A stretch of 64,000 bases of DNA from Variovorax sp. OV700 (lineage in GTDB: Bacteria > Pseudomonadota > Gammaproteobacteria > Burkholderiales > Burkholderiaceae_C): assembly GCF_900099805.1 (NCBI RefSeq), contig NZ_FNDR01000003.1, forward strand, positions 372,001-436,000, given 5' to 3'. Below, in pieces: positions 25,801 to 36,073 of the stretch. The notes under the pieces are model-generated. The model was not told the origin of the DNA and ran no database searches. It worked only from the letters and a program-made list of their open reading frames with translations. The stretch's first letter is position 1. Every line of letters begins with the position of its first letter. The position numbers and the translations under genes were made by a program.

Positions 25801-28155
25801 ACCCTGGTGCTGCGCAATTCGGTCCACGGCCGCCTGAGCGCCTCGCGCGTGCTCGCGCAGGCCCGGGACGCCGTGCTGGGCGCGCAGGCGCACCAGGACC
25901 TGCCCTTCGAGCAACTGGTGCAGATGCTGCAGCCCGAGCGCAGCCTGAGCCACACCCTGTTGTTCCAGGTGATGTTCAACCACCTATTCGAGGACTACCG
26001 CGCATTCGCGCAATTGCCCGGCATCGCGGCGAGCGACCATGCGCTGCCCGATCTCGCGGCGCAGTTCGAACTCACGCTCGAGGCGCGCGAACGGCCCGAT
26101 GGCCATCTGTCGCTGTCCGTGATCTATGCGGCCGAGCTGTTCGAGCCCGGCACCATCGCGCGCATGGCGGGCCACTACGTCGCGATCCTGCAGGCGCTGG
26201 CCGATCGTCCCGAGCAGCCGGTCGGCGACATCGACCTGCTCGGCGCGCCGGAGCAGGCACGGTTGGCGCAATGGGGCGTGAACACGCACCGCGAGCCGCA
26301 GCCCGAGCCGGTGCACCGCATGATCGAGCGGCAGGCGCGTGCGCAGCCCGACGCCACCGCGCTGCTCTTTGCCGACGAGACGCTGAGCTTCTCGGAACTG
26401 AACCGCCGGGCCAACCGCCTGGCGCACCGGTTGATCGCGTTGGGCGTCAGGCCCGAGGTGCTGGTGGGCATCGCGATGGAGCGCTCCGTCGAGATGGTGG
26501 TGGCGATCCTCGGTGTGCTCAAGGCCGGCGGCGCCTATGTGCCGCTGGACCCGGAATACCCGGCCGAGCGCCTCGCCTACATGGTGCAGGACAGCGGCAT
26601 CGGGCTGCTGCTCACGCAGCGCAGCCTCGTCGATTGCGTGCCCGACCGCCGCGCGCTGACCGTGCTGGAAGTCGATGCAGCGGACCTCGGCGGTGAACCC
26701 GACAGCGATCCGCAGGTCGGCCTGCACATCGAGAACCTCGCCTATGTGATCTACACCTCGGGCTCCACCGGCAAGCCCAAGGGCGCGGCCATCCGCCACA
26801 GCGCGCTGCACAGCTGCATGGTGTGGATGCAGGGCATCTACCAGCTGACGCGTGCCGACACCGTGCTGCACAAGGCGCCGTTCGGCTTCGACGTCTCGGT
26901 GTGGGAGCTGTTCTGGCCGATGACATCGGGCGCGCGGCTGGTGGTCGCCAACCCCGGCGATCACCGCGATCCGGCCCGGCTGGTCGAGCTGATCCAGCGC
27001 CACCAGGTCACCACGCTTAACTTCGTGCCCTCGATGCTGCAGGCCTTTCTTGCGCACGAAGGCATCGAGGCCAGCACGCGCCTGCGCCACATCATCTGCG
27101 GCGGCGAGGCGATGCCGGCCGAGACGCAGAAGGAGACGCTCGAGCGCCTGCACGGCGCGGGGCTGCAGAACCTCTACGGCCCAACCGAGACCACCATCCA
27201 CGTCACGCACTGGGCCTGCCGCAACGACGGCCAGAGCCAGGTGCCCATCGGCAAGCCGATCAGCCACACCAGCACCCACGTGCTCGATGCCGACCTGAAC
27301 CTCGTGCCCCAGGGTGTCGCGGGCGAGCTGTACCTGGGCGGCATCAGCCTGGCCCGCGGCTACCTGAAGCGGGCGGGCCTGAGCGCGGAGCGCTTCGTGG
27401 CCGATCCGTTCGACAGCGAAGGCGGCGGAAGGCTCTACCGCACGGGCGACCTCGTGCGGTGGAATGGCGAAGGACAGCTGGAGTATCTGGGCCGCATCGA
27501 CCACCAGGTGAAGATCCGCGGCTTCCGCATCGAGCTCGGCGAGATCGAGGCGCAGCTGCTCGCGCAGCCCGCGGTGCGCGAGGCCGTCGTGGTGGCGAAG
27601 GAAGGCCCGGCCGGCGCACGCCTCGTGGCCTACCTCGCGGCGCATGCGGAGCAGGCCATCGACACTGCGGTGCTCAAGGAGCGCCTTGCACAGGTGCTGC
27701 CCGACTACATGGTCCCGCGCGCCTTCGCCGTGCTCGACAGCCTGCCGCTCAACGCCAACGGCAAGGTCGACCGCAAGGCGCTGCCGGAGCCGGCCTTCGC
27801 CAGCGAGTTGGCCTACGAAGCACCGCAGGGCCATGTCGCGCAGACCGTGGCGGCCGTCTGGTCCGAGGTGCTGCAGATCGCGCAGGTTGGTTTGCACGAC
27901 AACTTCTTCGACCTCGGCGGCCACTCGCTGCTGCTGATCCGCGCGCACCGCCTGCTGGAAGACCGGCTGCAGGCCGCGATCCCCGTGGTCAATCTCTTCA
28001 AGTACCCCACCATCGAATCGCTGGCCCAGTGGATCGAGCAGGCGCCGGCCGGTGCCGCGTCGTCTGCCGCCGCGGCCGCGGCCAGCGACGACAGGGCGCT
28101 GCGTCAGCGCGCCGCCATGCTTCAACGCCGCAAGTCAGCGGAGAGAGTCAACTGA
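22858..28155 (+). CDS. NRPS 1: FAAL-PCP-C-A-PCP, lipo-initiation and first residue
   Basis: A 1765-residue synthetase. A fatty acyl-AMP ligase (about 1-590; LQYTSGSTSAPKGVM, YHDMGLIGG, GRIKDLIIVRG) would load a fatty acid onto the first carrier (GGSSL, Ser about 626). Then a condensation domain (HHIISDG near 822), an adenylation domain (about 1140-1660; [11 protein letters not shown]) and a carrier (LGGHSLL, about 1686). Pocket residues read by eye are D-V-W-N-I-G-L-I-H-K. This is close to the threonine code D-F-W-N-I-G-M-V-H-K but not identical. So the first step is probably N-acylation of Thr or a similar residue. The start is the ATG overlapping the previous stop. Part of the A domain is nearly identical to the one in the last module (see repeat entries). 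Confidence 0.93.
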   Translation: MTEMPQKANPQPKNFVAHLRALARTRPDDIWLTVAGMVNGEYQEDPISYGVFERRVRALAARLQQQFAKGERALVMLDNGDHYAVCMLACFYSGVIAVPVFPPESMRPQHLARLTGIAADSEARCVLTSIAISSALNANSGQFGDAEIVAVDAVDTELADAWAPFDPADGDIAFLQYTSGSTSAPKGVMVTHGNLMANEAAMTHGMGVGPEDKFVCWAPLYHDMGLIGGLLLPLYNGIPLVLTSPGYFLERPVRWLELISRHRATHSGGPDFSFRLCLERVNDARLAQLDLSSWRVAYTGAEPVRADTEAEFIARFASAGFDPRAAYPCYGLAEGTLFVTGGVTGSGMVARTFSTDALARGEGAAADEGSMLVGCGFAAPGHRVEIVDAGSLTAAAPGKIGEIWTSGPSICLGYWGKERETRETFALRDGQRWLRTGDLGFMHEGQLYVTGRIKDLIIVRGHNIYPQDIERLIEAEVDAVRKSRVAVFAVQGADGEGIGVAAEVSRSMQKLVPPQVLVEALGAAVSEVFGEPLSVVLLLNPGGLPKTTSGKLQRSACRAGWIDGSADAYAIYQYGAFVRGGSSEAAPEAPLDEVEQAIAAIWREVWKQGDDRPLGRDAHFFNRGGSSLTATQAAARISAHWQIDFPTRMLFEQPRLHACAAAIRQLQAQGPRPQPAPIPVLSAERRLLPMPLSHAQERQWFLWQIDPRSAAYHVSGALRLTGALNTDALRAALDDLVMRHESLRTVFSAAADGNAEQWIKPAGTLPLALIDLRSADAAKRDEQLTEETRRLKAEPFDLTQGPLVRAALIRTADETHVLAVVMHHIISDGASMQLLIDELAAGYAAHLSGKPRRLPASRIEYADYALWQREWLAAGEGERQLAWWRAQLGDTHAVLDLRTDHPRKAQAGYSAARHAFELPAGLLGKLRGVADTHGATLFIVLLAGFQSLLHRYTGQEDIRIGAPIANRNRVEVEGVVGMFVNTLVLRNSVHGRLSASRVLAQARDAVLGAQAHQDLPFEQLVQMLQPERSLSHTLLFQVMFNHLFEDYRAFAQLPGIAASDHALPDLAAQFELTLEARERPDGHLSLSVIYAAELFEPGTIARMAGHYVAILQALADRPEQPVGDIDLLGAPEQARLAQWGVNTHREPQPEPVHRMIERQARAQPDATALLFADETLSFSELNRRANRLAHRLIALGVRPEVLVGIAMERSVEMVVAILGVLKAGGAYVPLDPEYPAERLAYMVQDSGIGLLLTQRSLVDCVPDRRALTVLEVDAADLGGEPDSDPQVGLHIENLAYVIYTSGSTGKPKGAAIRHSALHSCMVWMQGIYQLTRADTVLHKAPFGFDVSVWELFWPMTSGARLVVANPGDHRDPARLVELIQRHQVTTLNFVPSMLQAFLAHEGIEASTRLRHIICGGEAMPAETQKETLERLHGAGLQNLYGPTETTIHVTHWACRNDGQSQVPIGKPISHTSTHVLDADLNLVPQGVAGELYLGGISLARGYLKRAGLSAERFVADPFDSEGGGRLYRTGDLVRWNGEGQLEYLGRIDHQVKIRGFRIELGEIEAQLLAQPAVREAVVVAKEGPAGARLVAYLAAHAEQAIDTAVLKERLAQVLPDYMVPRAFAVLDSLPLNANGKVDRKALPEPAFASELAYEAPQGHVAQTVAAVWSEVLQIAQVGLHDNFFDLGGHSLLLIRAHRLLEDRLQAAIPVVNLFKYPTIESLAQWIEQAPAGAASSAAAAAASDDRALRQRAAMLQRRKSAERVN
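26881..27140 (+). repeat. Adenylation subdomain repeat, copy in NRPS 1
   Basis: 260 bases covering the pocket region (A4 to after the fourth pocket block). They match 46029-46288 with about nine differences counted by eye, all silent, while sequence on either side is clearly less alike. Both copies translate to the same 86 or so residues. Confidence 0.8.
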
Positions 28156-31100
28156 TGTCCACCCCCCACGACCTCTCCGAACCGACGGGCATCGAGATCG
28201 CCATCGTCGGCATGGCCGGCCGCTTTCCCGGCGCCGACGATGTGGACGCCTTCTGGCGCAATGTGCAGGGCGGCGTGGAGTCGGTCTCGCGCTTCACCGA
28301 CGACGAACTGCGCGCGCGCGGCGTGCCGCAGAGCCTGCTGGACGATCCCGAGTACGTGAAGGCCGGCGTGCGCTTCGACGGCTTCGACCAGTTCGACGCG
28401 GGCTTCTTCGGCTACACGCCGCGCGAAGCCGAGACCCTCGATCCGCAGCAGCGCGTCTTCCTGGAATGCGCGTGGGCCTCGCTCGAACACGCGGGCTGCG
28501 ACGTTGCGCGCTGGCCGGGCAAGGTCGGCGTCTACGCGGGCGAGGGCATCAACCTGTACCTGATCCGCAACCTGCTGCCGTCCTTCGGCCTCGGCGCGGA
28601 GAGTGGCATTGCCGATCTGCTGGGGCTGATGAACGGCAACTCCAGCGGCTCGCTGTGCACGCGCGTCGCCTACAAGCTCGACCTGCGCGGCCCCGCGGTC
28701 ACCGTGCAGACTGCCTGCTCGACATCGCTGGTGGCCGTGCACACCGCATGCCAGGCCCTGCTGGGCCACGACTGCGACATGGCCCTCGCGGGCGGCGTGT
28801 GGCTCAACCTGCTGCAGGAGGGCGGCTATCGCTACCAGGCGGGCGCCATCCTGTCGCCCGACGGCCACTGCCGCGCCTTCGATGCCAAGGCCGCGGGCAC
28901 GCTGATCGGCAGCGGCGCCGGCGTGGTCGTGCTCAAGCGCCTCGACGATGCGCTGCGCGACGGCGACACCATCCACGCGGTGATCAAGGGCTCGGCTGCC
29001 AACAACGACGGCGCCGCCAAGGTCGGCTTCACCGCGCCCAGCGTGGACGGGCAGGCCGAGGTCATCCGCGCGGCGCAGCTCATCGCGGGCGTGGCGGCGG
29101 ACACCATTGGCTATGTGGAGGCGCATGGCACCGGCACCACGCTCGGCGACCCGATCGAGATCGCCGCGCTCACCCAGGCCTTTCGCGCCGACACCGAGCG
29201 GCGCGGCTACTGCGCCGTGGGTTCGGTGAAGACCAACATCGGCCATCTCGATGCCGCCGCCGGCGTGGTGGGGCTCATCAAGGCGACGATGGCGCTCAAG
29301 CACCGCGTGCTGCCGCCGAGCCTGCATTTCGAGCAACCCAATCCGCAGATCGATTTCGCGGCCAGCCCGTTCTATGTGAACACCGAGGCGCGGCCCTGGG
29401 TCGAGGGGCGGGTGCCGCGCCGTGCCGGCGTGAGTTCGTTCGGCATCGGCGGCACCAATGTGCACGTCGTGCTCGAAGAAGCACCGGTCGCTGCGAATGC
29501 GGCGACGGCACCGGCCTGGCAGGTGTTGCCCGTGTCGGCCAAGAGAGAGACTGCCTTGGCCCAAGGCCGGACGCAACTTGCGGCGCATCTGCAGGCACAG
29601 CCCGCGCAGGCGCTGCAAGACGTGGCGCACACGCTGCAAACCGGACGCCGCGCCTTCGCATGGCGCAGCGCGATGGTGGCGAACGACGCGGAGATGGCTG
29701 CGCAGATGCTGTCGTCCCCGGCCGCCGCATCCCGCCAGGCGCCGGCCTCCGCGCCCGAGGTGGTCTTTCTGTTTCCGGGCAGCGGCAGCCAGCATGCCTT
29801 CATGGGTGCGGCGCTCTATCGTGAGCGCGCCGTGTTCCGCGAGGCGCTCGATCGCTGCATCGCCTTGCTGCGCGCGCAGAGCGGCATCGACCTGCACCCG
29901 CTGCTGTTCCCCGCCGCCGGCGACGAAGCGCTGGCGAACGAGCGCCTGTTCCACATCGAGGTCGCGCAGCCGGCGCTCTTTGCCGTCGAGTACGCCATGG
30001 CGCAGTGGTGGCTGCACTGCGGCGTGAAGCCCGCGCTGATGATGGGCCACAGCCTCGGCGAATACGTCGCCGCCTGCGTGGCGGGCGTGTTCTCGCTGGA
30101 AGATGCGCTGCGCATCGTCGCGCAGCGTGCGCGCCTCGTGCAGGTGCTTTCGGCCGGCGCCATGCTCGCCGTGCCGCTGCCCGAGTCCGAACTCGCGCCG
30201 TTCCTCGCGGCGGGCTGCGACCTCGCCGCTGTGAACGGCGAACAGCTCTGCGTGCTGGCCGGAACCCCCGAAGCCATCGCGCGTGCCGAGCATGAACTGC
30301 GCGCGCGCCAGCATCTGCCGCGCCGCCTGCATGTCGCCGTGGCCTTCCATTCGCGCCTGGTCGATCCGGCCGTGACCGCGCTCGAGCAACTGATTGCCTC
30401 GGTGCCGCGCCACGCGCCGCGCATCCCTTTCATCTCCAACCTCACCGGCCTGCCGATCACCGCGCAGGAGGCGACCAGCCCCGCGTACTGGGGCCGGCAC
30501 CTGCGCAACACCGTGCGTTTCGCCGATGGCCTGCGCCACATCTTCGACAAGCCCGGCCGCGTGGTGCTCGAAGTCGGTCCCGGCGAGACGCTGACGGGGC
30601 TCGCGCGCCAGCATCCGGGCAGCGGCGCGGCCGCGGGCCTCTGGGCCAGTCAGGCCCACGCACAGCAGACCGCGCGCAACAGCCAGCAGCTGGCCAACGC
30701 GGTTGCAGGCCTGTGGACCGCTGGCGTCAGCATCGACTGGTCTGCGCTCCACGAAAATGGTGAGCGCCGCCGCGTGCCGCTGCCGACCTATGCCTTCCAG
30801 CGCCAGCGCTACTGGGTCGAGGCCGGGGATGCCGCACGGCCTTCATCGCCGAGTGCCGCCCCCGGTCTTTTCTATGCGCCGAGCTGGCAGCGAAGCACAC
30901 CGTTGCCGCCTGCTGCGCAGCAGGCCGACCGCAGAGGCTGCACGCTGATCCTGGGCGATGCCAACAGCTTCACCGACCGGCTGGCCCGCACGCTGCGCGA
31001 GCGCGGCGAACAGGTGGTGCTGGCCTTGCGAGGCACGCGCTTTGCGCGCACCGCGCCGGGGCAGTACACGGTGCGATCGGGCGAACGCGCCGACCACGAA

Positions 31101-32732
31101 GCCCTGCTGCGCGCGGTGGAAGCCGAAGCGGGACCGGTGCACAGCCTCCATCACCTGTGGAGCCTGGACGGCGACCGGCCCGCGCCATCGCATGCGGAGG
31201 TCTTCGAAGCCGGCTGCTTCAGCCTGCTTGCACTGGCCCATGCGCTGGACGCCGTGGGCGGATCGGGCCGCGCCCCGCTGGCGCTGACCATCGTCACCGA
31301 CCGCATCGAGGATGTCGCCGGCACCGAGGCACTGGCGCCCGAGAAGGCGACGCTGCTCGGCATCGCCAAGGTGCTGGGCCAGGAATATCCGTTGATCGCT
31401 TGTCGCGTTGTCGACGTGGTGCTGCCCGCGCCGGAAAGCTCGGCCGAAAGCGACCTGGCGCGCCGCGTCGCCGATGAAGCGGCGTCCGCACACGACGACT
31501 TTGTCGTCGCCTATCGCGGACCGCATCGCTGGACCAAGAACTACGAACCGCTGCCGGCACAACCCGCCACGCCGCGGCTTCGCGAGGGCGGCGTGTACCT
31601 CATCACCGGCGGCATGGGCGGTGTGGGCCTGGCGCTGGCGCGGCACCTGAGCCGCGCATGGAAGGCCCGCCTGGTGCTGCTCGGCCGCACACCGCTGCCC
31701 GCGCGCGGTGATTGGGAGCGCATCGCCGCGGCGACCGACCAGCCCGCCGCACTGCGCCGCAAGCTGCGGCAGCTGATCGAACTCGAAACCGCCGGCGCGC
31801 AAGTGCTGACCGTGACCGCGGATGTCACCGACCCCGCCCAGCTGCGCGACGCCCTGGCGGCGGCGCATGCGCGCTTCGGCGCGGTCAACGGCGTGGTCCA
31901 CGCCGTGATGGACCCGGGGCTCGGCATGATCATCCAACGCACCCGGTCGCAAGTGGAAGCCGCCTTCGCACCGAAGGTGGCGGGCACGCGTGCATTGCTC
32001 GATGCGCTGCGCGGCGAGCCGCTGGATTTCGTGCTCTTCTGCTCCTCCATCGCCACGCTCCTCGGCGGCCTGGGTCGCAGCGACTATGCCGCTGCCAACG
32101 CCTACCTCGATGCGCTGGCGATGGCGCATCGCCGCAGTTCCGCACTGCCGGTGTTTTCGGTGAACTGGGACGCCTGGCGCGATGTCGGCGCCGCGGCCGA
32201 CATGGACCTTCCCGAGGGCGTCGGCCTCGACGAGCGCACCGGCGTGCTCGCCTTCGAGCGCATCGTCAACGGCCCCGACCTGCCGCAGACGGTGGTGTCC
32301 GTTTCGCCGCTGGCGCCGCGGCTGCGCCCGCTGGCCAACCTGCTCGACGCCTTGGACGCCGCGCCGGCGGCCGAAGCGCGCACCAGCCACCCGCGCCCCG
32401 TGCTGCCCACGCCGTATGCCGCACCCGAAGGCGAACTGGAAGAAGGGCTGGCCGCGCTGTGGACCGAAGCGCTCGGCATTGCGCCCGTGGGCGTGCACGA
32501 CAACCTGTTCGAACTGGGCGGCGACTCGCTGCTCGCGATCCGCCTGCTGTCCCGCGTGCGCAAAGCCTATGGCGTGGAGCTGCAGCCGGCCGATTTCTTC
32601 AAGGCGCCGACCGTGGCCGAGCTGGCCGCGCTGGTCGAGCTGCGGCTGATCGAGGAGATCGAACGCGAGGCCCCGACCCCCGACGACCTGCATCCGGCAG
32701 CGGATCGCATCACTGCAAGTTTTTCATCATGA
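28155..32732 (+). CDS. Type I polyketide synthase module: KS-AT-KR-ACP
   Basis: A 1525-residue single-module PKS. The ketosynthase (about 12-440) has TACSTSL with the active Cys about 188, EAHGTGTTLGDP and KTNIGHLDAAAG with the two His. The acyltransferase (about 530-840) has GHSLGEYVA (Ser about 633) and VAFHS, which favours malonyl-CoA. After a linker, the ketoreductase has the NADPH loop GGMGGVGLALA (about 1152) and the catalytic Ser (CSSIATL) and Tyr (SDYAAANAY). The ACP has LGGDSLLA (Ser about 1458). I see no methyltransferase, dehydratase or enoylreductase. It should extend the first aminoacyl unit by a malonate-derived C2 and reduce it to a beta-hydroxy acid. If the first residue is Thr this gives a 4-amino-3,5-dihydroxyhexanoyl unit. 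ATG overlaps the previous stop. Confidence 0.93.
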   Translation: MSTPHDLSEPTGIEIAIVGMAGRFPGADDVDAFWRNVQGGVESVSRFTDDELRARGVPQSLLDDPEYVKAGVRFDGFDQFDAGFFGYTPREAETLDPQQRVFLECAWASLEHAGCDVARWPGKVGVYAGEGINLYLIRNLLPSFGLGAESGIADLLGLMNGNSSGSLCTRVAYKLDLRGPAVTVQTACSTSLVAVHTACQALLGHDCDMALAGGVWLNLLQEGGYRYQAGAILSPDGHCRAFDAKAAGTLIGSGAGVVVLKRLDDALRDGDTIHAVIKGSAANNDGAAKVGFTAPSVDGQAEVIRAAQLIAGVAADTIGYVEAHGTGTTLGDPIEIAALTQAFRADTERRGYCAVGSVKTNIGHLDAAAGVVGLIKATMALKHRVLPPSLHFEQPNPQIDFAASPFYVNTEARPWVEGRVPRRAGVSSFGIGGTNVHVVLEEAPVAANAATAPAWQVLPVSAKRETALAQGRTQLAAHLQAQPAQALQDVAHTLQTGRRAFAWRSAMVANDAEMAAQMLSSPAAASRQAPASAPEVVFLFPGSGSQHAFMGAALYRERAVFREALDRCIALLRAQSGIDLHPLLFPAAGDEALANERLFHIEVAQPALFAVEYAMAQWWLHCGVKPALMMGHSLGEYVAACVAGVFSLEDALRIVAQRARLVQVLSAGAMLAVPLPESELAPFLAAGCDLAAVNGEQLCVLAGTPEAIARAEHELRARQHLPRRLHVAVAFHSRLVDPAVTALEQLIASVPRHAPRIPFISNLTGLPITAQEATSPAYWGRHLRNTVRFADGLRHIFDKPGRVVLEVGPGETLTGLARQHPGSGAAAGLWASQAHAQQTARNSQQLANAVAGLWTAGVSIDWSALHENGERRRVPLPTYAFQRQRYWVEAGDAARPSSPSAAPGLFYAPSWQRSTPLPPAAQQADRRGCTLILGDANSFTDRLARTLRERGEQVVLALRGTRFARTAPGQYTVRSGERADHEALLRAVEAEAGPVHSLHHLWSLDGDRPAPSHAEVFEAGCFSLLALAHALDAVGGSGRAPLALTIVTDRIEDVAGTEALAPEKATLLGIAKVLGQEYPLIACRVVDVVLPAPESSAESDLARRVADEAASAHDDFVVAYRGPHRWTKNYEPLPAQPATPRLREGGVYLITGGMGGVGLALARHLSRAWKARLVLLGRTPLPARGDWERIAAATDQPAALRRKLRQLIELETAGAQVLTVTADVTDPAQLRDALAAAHARFGAVNGVVHAVMDPGLGMIIQRTRSQVEAAFAPKVAGTRALLDALRGEPLDFVLFCSSIATLLGGLGRSDYAAANAYLDALAMAHRRSSALPVFSVNWDAWRDVGAAADMDLPEGVGLDERTGVLAFERIVNGPDLPQTVVSVSPLAPRLRPLANLLDALDAAPAAEARTSHPRPVLPTPYAAPEGELEEGLAALWTEALGIAPVGVHDNLFELGGDSLLAIRLLSRVRKAYGVELQPADFFKAPTVAELAALVELRLIEEIEREAPTPDDLHPAADRITASFSS

Positions 32733-35700
32733 GCGAGACACCTCTTCTTTCCGAACGGCGCGCGAGGCTGTCGCCCGAGCAGTTGAGCCTGCTGCAGCGC
32801 CGCCTGAAGCAGGGCGGCAACGCGGCACCCGCGCGCGAGGCCATCGTGCGCGGCCCCATCGACGGCCCCGTGCCCGTGTCCTTCGCGCAGCAGGGCCAGT
32901 GGTTCCTGTGGCAGCTCAACCCAGCGAACACGGCTTATCACGTCGGTGGCGGGCTGGGTTTTTCGGGGGCGCTCGATGTGGCGGCGCTACAGGATGCGAT
33001 GCAGGCGATCGCCAGGCGCCACGAAGCATTGCGTACCGTGTTCGGCCCCGGCCCCGAAGGCCTGCCCGAGCAGCGCGTCCTGGCGGAAGTGCGCATCGAC
33101 ATTCCCTTCGTCGACCTCAGCGTGCTCGATGCCGCTGCGCGCGAATCACGCTACGACGCGGCGGTGGCGCAGGTCTGCCGCACCGCCTTCGACCTGACGA
33201 CCGGCCCCTTGCTGCGCTGCGCCTTGCTGAAGATGTCGGATGGCGAGCACCAGCTGCTGCTCATGATGCATCACATCATTTCCGATGCGTGGTCGGTCCA
33301 GCTCATGCTCGACGACCTCGCTGAGGCCTATGCCTTGCGGACGCAGGGTATGCCTGACACGCGGCCTGAGCCGGAGATCGGTTACGTCGACTTCAGCCAA
33401 TGGCAGCGCAGGTGGTTGGAGAACAGCGAAGGCAAGGGCGAAGGCGAACGGCAGCTGGCCTACTGGCGCAAGCGCCTCGGTGCCAGCCAGCCGGTGCTCG
33501 CGCTGACCACCGACCGGCCACGTTCCGCCGAGGCCCATTACAGCGCGGCGCAGCATTCGCTCGACCTGCCCGTCGGCCTCGCGCAGGAACTGAAGCAGCT
33601 GTCGCGCGCGCAGGGCGGCACCTTGTTCATGGCGCTGCTCACGGCCTTCCATGCCCTGCTGTTCCGCTACACCGGCCAGAACGAGATCCGCGTCGGCGTG
33701 CCCGTCGCGGGCCGCAGCCGACCGGAGACTTCGGGCGTCATCGGCATCTTCATCAACACGCTCGTGCTCGATGCGCGCCTGCATGCGCAGACGAGCCTGG
33801 CCGAACTGCTCGCGCAGGTCCGAGACACCTCGCTCGAAGCCCAGGCGCATCAGGACCTGCCGTTCGAACGCCTGGTGCAGGCGCTGCGCGCGGAGCACGG
33901 GCACACCGCCGCGCCGCTGTTCCAGGTGATGTTCAACCACCTCGGGCAGGGGGACAGGCCGCTGCGCGGCTGGCCCGGTCTGCAGGTGCGGCGCATCGAC
34001 CTCGAGGAACGTGCGGCGCCCTTCGAGCTGACGCTGGAAACCATCGAACGCGAAGACGGCGGCATCCGGGCCAACTTCCGCTATGCGGCCGAGCTGTTCG
34101 AGCCGCAGACCATCGAGCGCATGGCGGGCCACTACCAGCGCGTGCTGGAAGCGCTCGTGCGCCTGCCGGCGTCGAAGCTGGGCGAACTGGCGCTGCTGGG
34201 CGACGCGGAGCAAAAGCAGCTCGCGCAGTGGGGCGTCAACACCCATCGCCGCGGTGAGGCGCAATGCGTGCATCGCCTGATCGAGCAACAGGCGGCCGAA
34301 CGCCCGGATGCCGTCGCGCTGATCTTCGGCGATGAAGTCCTGAGCTATGGCGAACTCAATCGTCGTGCCAATCAATTGGCGCACCGCCTGATCGCAGAGG
34401 GTGTGCGCCCCGAGGCGAAGGTCGGCGTGGCATTGGAGCGCAGCACCGAGCTCGTGGTCGGCCTGCTCGCGATCCTGAAGGCGGGCGGCGCCTACGTGCC
34501 GCTCGATCCGGAATACCCGGTGGACCGCATCGCCCACATGGTGGAAGACAGCGCGCTCGCGCTGGTGCTGACGCAGAGCCGCCTGAAAGAACGCCTGCCG
34601 CTGCAGGCCGCCACGCCGATGCTGGCGCTCGACACGCTGGACCTCGGCGGCCACCCGCAAGGCAACCCGGCCGTGTCGCTCCACAGCGAGAACCTCGCCT
34701 ATGTGATCTACACCTCGGGATCGACCGGCAAGCCCAAGGGCGCGGCCAACCGCCACGGCGCGCTCTACAACCGGCTGGTCTGGATGCAGCAGGCCTACCA
34801 GCTCGGCGAGTCGGACACCGTGCTGCAGAAAACGCCGTTCAGCTTCGACGTGTCGGTATGGGAATTCTTCTGGCCGCTCATGTTCGGCGCCCGGCTGGCC
34901 GTGGCCGACCCCGGCGACCACCGCGAGCCGGCGCGTCTCGCCCAGCTGATCCGCACGCATGAAGTGAGCACGCTGCACTTCGTGCCCTCGATGCTCCAGG
35001 CCTTTCTCGCGCACCCGGGTGTCGAAGCCTGCACCAGTCTGCGGCGCATCGTCTGCAGCGGCGAGGCACTGCCCGCCGAAGCGCAGAACGAAGTGTTCAG
35101 GCGACTGCCGCAGGCCGCGCTCTGCAACCTCTATGGCCCCACCGAAGCCGCCATCGACGTGACCCACTGGACCTGCCGCGACGACGGGCGCAGCCAGGTG
35201 GCGATCGGGCAGCCGATCGACGACACGCAGACCTATGTGCTTGATGCCGAGCTGAACCTGATGCCACCGGGCGCTGCGGGCGAGCTGTACCTGGGCGGCG
35301 CGGGGCTCGCGCGCGGCTATGTGCAGCGCGCGGCCTTGACCGCCGAGCGCTTCGTGGCCGATCCGTTCGACAGCGAAGGCGGTGGCAGGCTCTACCGCAC
35401 CGGCGACCTGGTGCGTTGGAACAGCGACGGGCAGCTCGACTACCTGGGCCGTATCGACCACCAGGTGAAGATCCGCGGCTTTCGCATCGAGCTGGGCGAG
35501 ATCGAAGCGCAACTGCTCGCGCAGCCCGAAGTGCGCGAGGCCGTCGTCGTTGCGAGCCAGGGCGCAGGCGGCGCGCGGCTTGTGGCCTATGTCTCGGCGC
35601 AGGCCGGGCAAGCCATCGACACCGCGCGCTTGCGCGAACACCTGGGCCGGGCGCTGCCCGACTACATGGTGCCCGGCCTCGTCATGGTGCTGGAGACCCT

Positions 35701-36073
35701 GCCGCTGAACCCCAACGGCAAGGTCGACCGCAAGGCACTGCCAGAACCCGAGCGCGCAAGCGCCCAGGCCTACGAGGCGCCGCAGGGCGGCACCGAAGAA
35801 GCGCTGGCGGCCGTCTGGGCCGAGGTGCTCGGCGTGCCGCGCGTGGGCCGCCACGACAACTTCTTCGAGCTCGGCGGGCATTCGCTCATGTCCGTGCAGG
35901 TGGTCGCCCGGGTGCAGGGCGCGATGCATGCGGACCTGACGGTCGCCGACATTTTTCGACAGCCTGTCCTGATGGACATGGCCGGACTCATTGCAGGTGC
36001 CGGCGAAAGGAAACCCGTGGCCCAGTCTCTCTCCGACATCGACGCCTTCATGGACAGCCTGGAGATCGCTTGA
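32729..36073 (+). CDS. NRPS 2: C-A-PCP, predicted serine module
   Basis: A 1114-residue synthetase. The condensation domain (about 45-470) reads HHIISDAWS, with Ala where HHxxxDG is usual. The adenylation domain (about 500-1000) has [11 protein letters not shown] and pocket residues D-V-W-H-V-S-L-I-D-K, the well-known serine pattern. The carrier has LGGHSLMS. It accepts the ketide-extended chain from the PKS and adds Ser. Its ATG overlaps the PKS stop (ATGA), and its stop overlaps the next ATG (TGATG). A short Met-Ala-rich tail follows the carrier. Confidence 0.93.
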   Translation: MSETPLLSERRARLSPEQLSLLQRRLKQGGNAAPAREAIVRGPIDGPVPVSFAQQGQWFLWQLNPANTAYHVGGGLGFSGALDVAALQDAMQAIARRHEALRTVFGPGPEGLPEQRVLAEVRIDIPFVDLSVLDAAARESRYDAAVAQVCRTAFDLTTGPLLRCALLKMSDGEHQLLLMMHHIISDAWSVQLMLDDLAEAYALRTQGMPDTRPEPEIGYVDFSQWQRRWLENSEGKGEGERQLAYWRKRLGASQPVLALTTDRPRSAEAHYSAAQHSLDLPVGLAQELKQLSRAQGGTLFMALLTAFHALLFRYTGQNEIRVGVPVAGRSRPETSGVIGIFINTLVLDARLHAQTSLAELLAQVRDTSLEAQAHQDLPFERLVQALRAEHGHTAAPLFQVMFNHLGQGDRPLRGWPGLQVRRIDLEERAAPFELTLETIEREDGGIRANFRYAAELFEPQTIERMAGHYQRVLEALVRLPASKLGELALLGDAEQKQLAQWGVNTHRRGEAQCVHRLIEQQAAERPDAVALIFGDEVLSYGELNRRANQLAHRLIAEGVRPEAKVGVALERSTELVVGLLAILKAGGAYVPLDPEYPVDRIAHMVEDSALALVLTQSRLKERLPLQAATPMLALDTLDLGGHPQGNPAVSLHSENLAYVIYTSGSTGKPKGAANRHGALYNRLVWMQQAYQLGESDTVLQKTPFSFDVSVWEFFWPLMFGARLAVADPGDHREPARLAQLIRTHEVSTLHFVPSMLQAFLAHPGVEACTSLRRIVCSGEALPAEAQNEVFRRLPQAALCNLYGPTEAAIDVTHWTCRDDGRSQVAIGQPIDDTQTYVLDAELNLMPPGAAGELYLGGAGLARGYVQRAALTAERFVADPFDSEGGGRLYRTGDLVRWNSDGQLDYLGRIDHQVKIRGFRIELGEIEAQLLAQPEVREAVVVASQGAGGARLVAYVSAQAGQAIDTARLREHLGRALPDYMVPGLVMVLETLPLNPNGKVDRKALPEPERASAQAYEAPQGGTEEALAAVWAEVLGVPRVGRHDNFFELGGHSLMSVQVVARVQGAMHADLTVADIFRQPVLMDMAGLIAGAGERKPVAQSLSDIDAFMDSLEIA

